Part shown: positions 7,056-11,796 of the stretch, piece after piece
Layout of the letters: every line of letters starts with the position of its first letter
Position numbering within the stretch: position 1 is the first letter of the stretch
Assembly: GCA_963966775.1 (NCBI GenBank)
Contig: CAXAAH010000046.1
Location: forward strand, 1 to 11,796
DNA: 11,796 nt
Origin: UBA685 sp002299005
Lineage (GTDB): Bacteria; Pseudomonadota; Alphaproteobacteria; Puniceispirillales; Puniceispirillaceae
Direction of reading: 5' to 3'
The notes under the pieces: model-generated
Database searches by the model: none
Told to the model about the DNA's origin: nothing
What the model saw: the letters and a program-made list of their open reading frames with translations, nothing else
Made by a program: the position numbers and the translations under genes

Positions 7056-7115
7056 ACGCAAAATGAGCGCTGGTGCTAGCATCACAAAAGAGGGATTTTT
7101 TGACTGGACATTTCC

Positions 7116-7150
7116 GGCAACTGACAGGCAAACTAGGCGTGCTAATTTTA
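7116..7150 (+). promoter_or_regulatory. weak promoter candidate for prpE
   Basis: CTGACA at about 7121-7126 is followed 16 bp on by TAATTT (about 7143-7148), preceded by TG, which resembles an extended -10. Only the -35 match is good. It is the best candidate in the 181-bp divergent gap, but it is weak. Confidence 0.25.
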
Positions 7151-7178
7151 TGCCAAAAAGATAAGGGTGTTATGAGAA

Positions 7179-9083
7179 ATGGGACAGCTATTTAACGAGA
7201 TCGCCGCCAAAGCAAAAGCAGATCCACAAGGCTTTTGGCAAGAGGCTGCCAAGGATGTGGCTTGGATAGAGCCGCCGAAAACCATTCTCGATGATAGCAA
7301 CCCGCCCTTTTATCAATGGTTCCCTGATGGGACGATTAATGGCTGTTATAACGCCGTTGACCGCCATGTCGATGAGGGCAGAGGCGCGCAAAACGCGATT
7401 ATCTATGATAGCCCTGTGACCGATACAAAGCGCCATATCACCTTTGCCGAATTGCAAGATGAGGTGGCGCGCTGTGCGGGGATGATTGCGGCGCATGGTG
7501 TGGGCTATGGTGACCGCGTGATTATCTATATGCCGATGGTGCCATCTGCGGTTGTCGCAATGCTAGCTTGTGCGCGTATTGGGGCCATTCATTCAGTGGT
7601 CTTTGGCGGCTTTGCGGCCGCGGAATTGGCCAAGCGTATCGATGATGCCAAGCCGAAATTGGTGATGACGGCCTCTTGCGGTATCGAGCCTTCGCGCATT
7701 GTCGCCTATAAGCCGTTATTGGATGAGGCGATTGAAATAGCGGCCCATAAGCCTGAGGCAGTGATTTTGGAACAACGCCCGCAAGCGGTGGCCGAGATGA
7801 TCGAAGGCCGCGATTTTGATTGGACAGATGAGATTGCCTGCGCGGCGCCGGCTGATTGTGTGCCTGTGCGCTCTGGCGATCCTGCCTATATCCTTTATAC
7901 ATCTGGCACAACAGGCATGCCAAAAGGCGTGGTCAGGCCAACAGGCGCGCATATTGTGGCGCTGAAATGGTCAATGAAGAATGTCTATGATTGCACGGCT
8001 GGTGATGTTTATTGGGCGGCCTCTGATGTTGGCTGGGTGGTTGGTCATAGCTATATCACCTATGCCCCGTTATTTGAGGGATGCACGACGGTCATCTATG
8101 AGGGTAAGCCTGTGGGCACGCCTGATGCGGGTGCCTTTTGGCGGGTAATCGGCGAACATAAGGTGCGCGCGATGTTTACCGCCCCAACCGCGATTAGAGC
8201 GATTAAAAAAGAAGACCCTGAAGGCGCGCTTATCGCTGATTATGATCTAAGCCATCTGAAATATCAGTTCCTAGCCGGCGAGCGTTGTGACCCTGATACT
8301 CTTGTGTGGTGTGAGGAAAAATTAGGTGTGCCGACAATTGACCATTGGTGGCAGACCGAAACAGGCTGGTCTATCGCGGCTAATTGCATGGGGATTGAGC
8401 CATTGCCTGTCAAAGCTGGCTCGCCAACCTTGCCGATACCAACATGTGATGTGCAAGTGCTTGATGAGGGCGGTAAGCAAGTGGCAAATGGCGAGATTGG
8501 CTCAATTGTCGTCAAATTGCCTTTGCCGCCTGGAAGCCTGTCTGGTCTCTGGCAAAATGATGCGCGTTTTATCGAAGCCTATATGGCTGATTTCCCCGGC
8601 TATTATAAGACAGGGGATGCGGGCTATTTGGATGAGGATGGCTATGTTTATGTGATGTCGCGCACGGATGATATCATCAATGTGGCAGGGCACCGTCTGT
8701 CTACAGGGGGGATGGAAGAGGTGCTAGCCGCGCATGCGGATGTCGCAGAATGTGCGGTTTTGGGCGTTGATGATACGCTGAAAGGCCAATTGCCGATGGG
8801 CTTTGTCGTGCTGAAATCTGGCGTTGCAAGAGCAGGTGACGAGATTATCGCTGAGCTGGTGGCAGATGTGCGCGCGAAAATTGGCCCGGTGGCGGCGTTT
8901 AAGCTGGCGGTGATTGTGGCCCGTCTGCCAAAGACGCGCTCTGGTAAAATCTTGCGTGGGACAATCCAAAAAATCGCGAATGGGGAAGAATTTGCGATAC
9001 CAGCAACGATTGATGATCCCGCTATTTTGGAAGAGATCAAAGACGCGCTGGTGCCAATCGGTTATCCGAAATCAGCCGGCTAA
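7179..9083 (+). CDS. prpE: propionyl-CoA synthetase (AMP-forming)
   Basis: This enzyme activates propionate with ATP and CoA to propionyl-CoA through an acyl-adenylate, in the cytoplasm. Its 634 residues contain the acetyl-CoA synthetase N-terminal domain, with the PrpE-type stretch NGCYNAVDRHVDEGRGAQ (54-71). The P-loop YTSGTTGMPKG (240-250) is followed by VVRPTGAH. DVGWVVGHSYI (283-293) and HWWQTETGW (389-397) come next, the latter with Trp after TETG as in PrpE/ACSS3 where acetyl-CoA synthetases have Gly. The hinge and A8 region YKTGDAGYLDEDGYVYVMSR is followed by the A10 catalytic Lys590 in KTRSGKILR. It stands alone, with its own terminator; no methylcitrate-cycle or propionyl-CoA carboxylase gene is in the window. 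An acetyl-CoA synthetase is the alternative but less likely. Confidence 0.94.
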   Translation: MGQLFNEIAAKAKADPQGFWQEAAKDVAWIEPPKTILDDSNPPFYQWFPDGTINGCYNAVDRHVDEGRGAQNAIIYDSPVTDTKRHITFAELQDEVARCAGMIAAHGVGYGDRVIIYMPMVPSAVVAMLACARIGAIHSVVFGGFAAAELAKRIDDAKPKLVMTASCGIEPSRIVAYKPLLDEAIEIAAHKPEAVILEQRPQAVAEMIEGRDFDWTDEIACAAPADCVPVRSGDPAYILYTSGTTGMPKGVVRPTGAHIVALKWSMKNVYDCTAGDVYWAASDVGWVVGHSYITYAPLFEGCTTVIYEGKPVGTPDAGAFWRVIGEHKVRAMFTAPTAIRAIKKEDPEGALIADYDLSHLKYQFLAGERCDPDTLVWCEEKLGVPTIDHWWQTETGWSIAANCMGIEPLPVKAGSPTLPIPTCDVQVLDEGGKQVANGEIGSIVVKLPLPPGSLSGLWQNDARFIEAYMADFPGYYKTGDAGYLDEDGYVYVMSRTDDIINVAGHRLSTGGMEEVLAAHADVAECAVLGVDDTLKGQLPMGFVVLKSGVARAGDEIIAELVADVRAKIGPVAAFKLAVIVARLPKTRSGKILRGTIQKIANGEEFAIPATIDDPAILEEIKDALVPIGYPKSAG

Positions 9084-9102
9084 ATCTGTCTTGAGAGATA
9101 TG

Positions 9103-9140
9103 AAAAAAGCCCCCTGACCATCTGGTAAGGGGGCTTTTTT
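9103..9140. terminator. symmetric bidirectional terminator between prpE and trcR
   Basis: A 13-bp perfect stem has AAAAAAGCCCCCT (9103-9115) pairing with AGGGGGCTTTTTT (9128-9140). An inner ACC/GGT extension lies beyond one G-A mismatch, around a 4-base loop. Each strand ends in six U residues, so it can stop prpE transcripts (20 bp after its stop) and trcR transcripts from the other side. Confidence 0.93.
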
Positions 9141-9164
9141 AATGACGGCTATTAATCGCCTAGA

Positions 9165-9731
9165 CTATGGCAGTTCAGATAAGTTCTGCACTTGTGTTTC
9201 GGCGTTGGCTGGCTGGCCGCCGGCTTTTTCAATTGCCGCATTTAGATCAGGCTGAGAGCATAGGCCAAGCATGGCAGGGTGCTTTGCTTGGATGTTTTGG
9301 ATGTTCCAATGTGTGCGCTCTCTGATTTTCTTAATCGTCTCTTTGGTCGTGCCAATCAGCTTGCCAATCTGTGCATCTGTTAGCTCAGGGTGATGCTTGA
9401 CCAGCCACGCAATCCCATCAGGCTTGTCACCGCGGCGGGCCACTGGCACATAGCGGGGGCCTTTGGTGCGCAAGGTTGGTTGCGGGATATTTGATTCAGC
9501 CATGACCAAGCGCGCGCTCGCATCAGCTTCGCAGCGTGTAATCTCTTCGGCGACAAGCTGTGCGTTTTGCACTGGGTTATAGCCTTGAATACCGGCGCTC
9601 ACCTCACCATCAGCGATGGCTTGCACTTCGAGCGGGTGCAGTTGGCAGAAATCACCAATCTGCTCAAATGTTAACGCTGTATTGTCAATCAACCACACAG
9701 CAGTCGCTTTTGGCATCAATAATTGTGTCAT
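9165..9731 (-). CDS. trcR: DUF1013 family cell-cycle transcriptional regulator (TrcR)
   Basis: The protein belongs to the alphaproteobacterial DUF1013 family, named TrcR as a cell-cycle transcriptional regulator. It has 188 residues from the chosen start. The N-terminal part MTQLLMPKATAVWLIDNTALTFEQIGDFC begins a first helix-turn-helix-like region (about 20-43, with LHPLEVQAIADGE). A conserved middle follows (GPRYVPVARRGDKPDGIAWL). A second helix-turn-helix lies at about 114-140 (ELTDAQIGKLIGTTKETIKKIRERTHWN). A polar tail ends it. The ATG at 9731 is preferred over an in-frame ATG at 9737 because AAGAG lies 6 bases before it but directly abuts the other, and because family members begin MTQ. 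The gene has a long hairpin-rich leader and converges on prpE. Confidence 0.88.
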   Translation of the reverse strand: MTQLLMPKATAVWLIDNTALTFEQIGDFCQLHPLEVQAIADGEVSAGIQGYNPVQNAQLVAEEITRCEADASARLVMAESNIPQPTLRTKGPRYVPVARRGDKPDGIAWLVKHHPELTDAQIGKLIGTTKETIKKIRERTHWNIQNIQAKHPAMLGLCSQPDLNAAIEKAGGQPANAETQVQNLSELP

Positions 9732-9744
9732 TATCATCTCTTAT

Positions 9745-9756
9745 ATCTAGCTAGAT
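9745..9756. repeat. 12-bp perfect palindrome in front of trcR
   Basis: ATCTAGCTAGAT is a perfect palindrome with two tandem CTAG tetramers, 13 bases before the trcR start codon and just upstream of its ribosome site. It could be a protein site or a small hairpin in the mRNA; the sequence alone does not decide. Confidence 0.4.
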
Positions 9757-9759
9757 TTT

Positions 9760-9818
9760 CCATAGCTAATGGGCCTCGCGAGGCTTTTAGTCTCAGCCAT
9801 TCTGGCCTTGAGTAAAGC
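9760..9818 (-). ncRNA. structured 5' leader of trcR, or small RNA candidate
   Basis: Three hairpins stand in a row. An imperfect stem-loop spans 9783-9818: outer GCTTT/AAAGC, then CTCA/TGAG, then GCCA/TGGC around a 3-base loop. A perfect palindrome GCCTCGCGAGGC lies at 9773-9784, and a CCAT/ATGG stem with a 5-base loop at 9760-9772. The first two share bases 9783-9784, so their full forms exclude each other. From the candidate minus-strand promoter the trcR leader would be about 140 bases. I do not recognise a known RNA family. On the plus strand the palindrome is followed by TTTT, so a plus-strand RNA ending there is the other option. Confidence 0.4.
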
Positions 9819-9876
9819 TTCGACCGACCCGTTGGTAGTCTCTAGCGGTGAAGGTATAAAAGATATGTAGCTTAAA

Positions 9877-9905
9877 TTTATATCATTTGCAAATCTTCAG
9901 ATAAA
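9877..9905 (-). promoter_or_regulatory. candidate trcR promoter
   Basis: The minus strand has TTTATC (9900-9905), a 17-bp spacer and TATAAA (9877-9882, 5 of 6 to the -10 consensus). The -35 is poor, so support rests on spacing and the -10. The palindrome ATTTGCAAAT (9885-9894) fills the spacer. Confidence 0.35.
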
Positions 9906-9917
9906 ATGAGCTATAGT
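9887..9917 (+). promoter_or_regulatory. candidate promoter for DUF1192-bdhA
   Basis: TATAGT (9912-9917, 5 of 6) lies about 42 bases before the DUF1192 start. TTGCAA (9887-9892) is a possible -35 with a long 19-bp spacer. It overlaps the opposing trcR promoter candidate and shares the ATTTGCAAAT palindrome. Confidence 0.35.
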
Positions 9918-9958
9918 AAAAGAGCCATAGAAACCTGTTATGACCAAAGAGGCCCGTG

Positions 9959-10141
9959 ATGGATGATGATGAATTTAAAGGCTTGCGACCGCGTAATTTG
10001 CCGCATGATTTGCAAAGCTGGAATCTGGCAGATTTAACCGATTATATCACCAGCCTGAAAGCAGAAATTACGCGCGTTGAGGCAAAGATTGATGAGAAAA
10101 AAGCGGTTGGCAATGCGGCCGCCTCCTTGTTTAAATCTTAG
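9959..10141 (+). CDS. DUF1192 family protein
   Basis: This is a 60-residue acidic protein of the short DUF1192 family, found mainly in alphaproteobacteria; its function is unknown. An N-terminal part with LRPRNLPHDLQSWNLADLTDYI leads into a helix (LKAEITRVEAKIDEKKAVGNAAASLF) that looks like a short coiled coil. The ATG at 9959 is preferred over a GTG at 9956 because GAGG lies 6 bases before it. The stop codon sits at the junction of a 12-bp tandem duplication, so the reading would be FKS-stop-FKS-stop. The gene lies 42 bp before the dehydrogenase gene and is probably co-transcribed with it. Confidence 0.88.
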   Translation: MDDDEFKGLRPRNLPHDLQSWNLADLTDYITSLKAEITRVEAKIDEKKAVGNAAASLFKS

Positions 10142-10152
10142 TTTAAATCTTA
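10129..10152 (+). repeat. 12-bp tandem duplication over the DUF1192 stop codon
   Basis: GTTTAAATCTTA occurs twice head to tail (10129-10140 and 10141-10152), exact in both copies. The unit is four codons, so the duplication keeps frame and yields two in-frame stops, TAG then TAA. This looks like a recent slippage event. Confidence 0.9.
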
Positions 10153-10183
10153 AAAAATAGAGCAGAGCTGATAGGTGCAAATC

Positions 10184-10960
10184 ATGACAAAACATATCCT
10201 TATCACAGGCGCGACCTCTGGCATTGGCAAGGCCATTGCGCTGGCGGCGGCGCGTGCAAAAATGGCGGTGACTATCACAGGCCTTGAGGCGCCGGCGGAT
10301 GTATCAGATCTGCTTGCCACGCTGGCAGATGAGGGCGCGCCCTATCATGGCTATGCACAGGTGGACCTTAGCGATGGCGCGGCGGCAAGAGAGGTCGTGG
10401 CAAAAGCGGCAAGTGATTATGGCGGCTTGGATGTGGTGGTGAATAATGCCGGCATTCAGCATGTCGCGCCCCTTGAGGATTTTGCCAGTGAGGCGTGGGA
10501 TAAGGTCATCGCGGTGAATCTAAGCGCGGCGTTTCATGTAAGCGCGGCCGCACTGCCGGTGATGAAGCAAGGCGGCTTTGGCAGAATTATCAATATCGCC
10601 TCGGTTCACGGGCTGGTGGCATCGGCGCAAAAGGCGGCCTATGTGGCGGCAAAACATGGGATTATTGGCCTGACGAAAACCATCGCCCTAGAGACAGCAA
10701 AAGACGATATTACGTGCAATGCGATTTGCCCCGGCTGGGTGCGCACACCCCTTGTCGAAGCGCAAATCGAGGCGCGCGCAAAGGCCAATGGCACAAGCAT
10801 CGCGCATGAAGCGCGGCTGTTGGTGGCGGAAAAACAACCATCTGAGCAGTTTGTTCTGCCAAGTGAAATTGCCGAGATGGCGCTGTTCTTATGCGCGCCG
10901 CAAGCAGGGGCTATCACAGGATCGTCCTTTGTGATGGATGGCGGCTGGACGGCGCAATAA
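10184..10960 (+). CDS. bdhA: D-3-hydroxybutyrate dehydrogenase
   Basis: This classical SDR enzyme oxidises D-3-hydroxybutyrate to acetoacetate with NAD+, linking polyhydroxybutyrate or ketone-body use to acetyl-CoA. Its 258 residues carry TGATSGIG (8-15) for NAD and NNAGIQHVAPLEDF (87-100). The catalytic set is Asn112, Ser140, Tyr153 and Lys157. Gln92, His142, Lys150 and Gln194 match the substrate residues known in the Pseudomonas fragi enzyme (94, 144, 152, 196) with a constant offset of two, and LVAEKQPSEQFV is the family lid-region signature. The ATG at 10184 was chosen over GTG at 10175 because ATAGG lies 8 bases upstream and the protein then begins MTKHILITG. No thiolase or CoA-transferase gene is nearby in the window. 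Confidence 0.94.
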   Translation: MTKHILITGATSGIGKAIALAAARAKMAVTITGLEAPADVSDLLATLADEGAPYHGYAQVDLSDGAAAREVVAKAASDYGGLDVVVNNAGIQHVAPLEDFASEAWDKVIAVNLSAAFHVSAAALPVMKQGGFGRIINIASVHGLVASAQKAAYVAAKHGIIGLTKTIALETAKDDITCNAICPGWVRTPLVEAQIEARAKANGTSIAHEARLLVAEKQPSEQFVLPSEIAEMALFLCAPQAGAITGSSFVMDGGWTAQ

Positions 10961-10984
10961 AAGCTGGCTGGATAAGATAAGGGG

Positions 10985-11796
10985 CTATTTATCCGCTGGC
11001 TTTGACTTATCCTCTGGCTTAGGTAGCGGGCGCAGATGGTCAGGGATCGCAAGCGTGATAGCCGCCTCATCGCATAAGAGCGCGGCGCCATCATCTGTCT
11101 TATGAATGGCCGCAAGGCGCAGGCTGGCAAGGCCGATTATCCCCTCACCCAACGGGGCGGTGGCAAGGATTGTGCCAACCTCTTTTTCATCTTGCATAAG
11201 AGAAGCGCCCGCAGAGAGATTGGCCCCCTTTACCGGCACAAGGCGTCTTTTGACAAGACCGCGCCATCTTGTGCGGGCGGTGACTTCTTGGCCGATATAA
11301 CAGCCCTTTTTGAAATCAACCGCATCAAACATATCAAGCCCTGCCTCTAGCATTAAAGCACGGTTCGGCACTAACTCCTCTGGCCCTTCTGGGATAGCGT
11401 CAAGCAGGCGATGGGCCTTGTGCTGCGCCTTATCTGAGAGGGTGAGGGCGGGGATAGCGTCGCTTTTGATGATCGCAAGATAGCCTCTATTAGGCGCGCG
11501 CTTATCAGGGGCGCATACAAGCATATCATCAAATTCTGGCGCCTCATCACTGGCGATAAGGCTATAATCATCACAGCGTCCAATGGTGATTTTGCGGCGC
11601 AAACGATAGAGCTTTAGCTTCTTCATCAGCTCATCTGCTTGGCTCTCATCACAGGCAATATAAAGCCGTTCTGCCTCGCCATTCTGCGCGGGGATAAGGA
11701 TACTCATCTCTATTAAGATACGCCCTTGCGGTGATAGCAGGCATGATTGGCGCATCTCATTCGCACCAAGGCTGGCAATATCCGCGGTTAAAATAT
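10985..11796 (-). CDS. ygfZ: YgfZ/GcvT-like folate-binding protein, 5' end cut by window edge
   Basis: This tetrahydrofolate-binding protein helps maintain certain iron-sulfur enzymes; it is related to the glycine-cleavage T-protein (IBA57 in eukaryotes). The signature KGCYIGQE is present, with the key Cys codon at 11300-11302. It is preceded by LVPNRALMLEAGLDMFDAVDF and followed by VTARTRWRGLVKRRLVPV. The frame stays open to the right edge: upstream of the internal ATG at 11755 it reads ILTADIASLGANE, which matches the family (LTADV...), so that ATG is not the start. About 269 residues are visible and roughly 20-30 are missing. The gene converges on bdhA with a 24-bp gap and no visible terminator. 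Confidence 0.93.
   Translation of the reverse strand, partial: ILTADIASLGANEMRQSCLLSPQGRILIEMSILIPAQNGEAERLYIACDESQADELMKKLKLYRLRRKITIGRCDDYSLIASDEAPEFDDMLVCAPDKRAPNRGYLAIIKSDAIPALTLSDKAQHKAHRLLDAIPEGPEELVPNRALMLEAGLDMFDAVDFKKGCYIGQEVTARTRWRGLVKRRLVPVKGANLSAGASLMQDEKEVGTILATAPLGEGIIGLASLRLAAIHKTDDGAALLCDEAAITLAIPDHLRPLPKPEDKSKPADK

Noticed and set aside
9773..9856. tRNA, SRP RNA, RNase P RNA or tmRNA in the trcR-DUF1192 gap
   Set aside because: No cloverleaf, no T-arm GGTTCGA with pairing arms, no SRP GGAAGGAAGCAGCC core and no RNase P conserved core can be found on either strand.
10961..10984. Terminator between bdhA and ygfZ
   Set aside because: The 24-bp gap has no inverted repeat with a T-run; none is visible.
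10639..11130. 163-codon open frame on the minus strand bridging bdhA and ygfZ
   Set aside because: It is antisense to the bdhA C-terminal motifs and out of frame with ygfZ; its residues match no family.

Overview
The window looks like core chromosome of an alphaproteobacterium. The evidence is a rpsU gene diverging from a COQ9-family gene, genes of the DUF1013 (TrcR) and DUF1192 families, which are mostly alphaproteobacterial, and a YdcH/DUF465-purE-purK cluster. Base composition looks moderate (near half GC by eye). Together with the compact layout this fits a marine streamlined lineage such as SAR116, but that placement is inference only. Thirteen protein genes are supported, two of them cut by the window edges. 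No tRNA, rRNA, CRISPR array, insertion sequence, phage gene or defence island was found.

Layout, left to right. (1) Minus strand: pntA-pntB, the proton-translocating NAD(P) transhydrogenase, with the pntB 3' end off the left edge. (2) rpsU on minus with its own terminator, and COQ9 diverging on plus; clear sigma70-like promoters point both ways with a 12-bp GC palindrome between them. (3) metA on plus, of the Glu111 type that predicts acetyl-CoA use. Its 3' end overlaps the 3' end of purK by 46 bp. (4) Minus-strand operon ydcH-purE-purK, the carboxylation step of purine synthesis plus a small helical protein. (5) prpE (propionyl-CoA synthetase) on plus, ending at a strong symmetric terminator shared with the convergent trcR. 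(6) trcR on minus, behind a leader with several hairpins. (7) A DUF1192 gene and a D-3-hydroxybutyrate dehydrogenase on plus. (8) ygfZ on minus, with its 5' end off the right edge.

The genes fall into three themes. One is redox and cofactor supply: transhydrogenase for NADPH, COQ9 for ubiquinone, and YgfZ for Fe-S enzyme upkeep. The second is biosynthesis: methionine and purines. The third is entry of short-chain acids into central metabolism, through PrpE and 3-hydroxybutyrate dehydrogenase. No single unusual multi-gene system is present. The less explained parts are regulatory: the structured trcR leader, the overlapping divergent promoters around a TTTGCAAA-type palindrome, the inverted repeat at the ydcH promoter, and the rpsU/COQ9 palindrome. 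No gene-free stretch exceeds about 230 bp.
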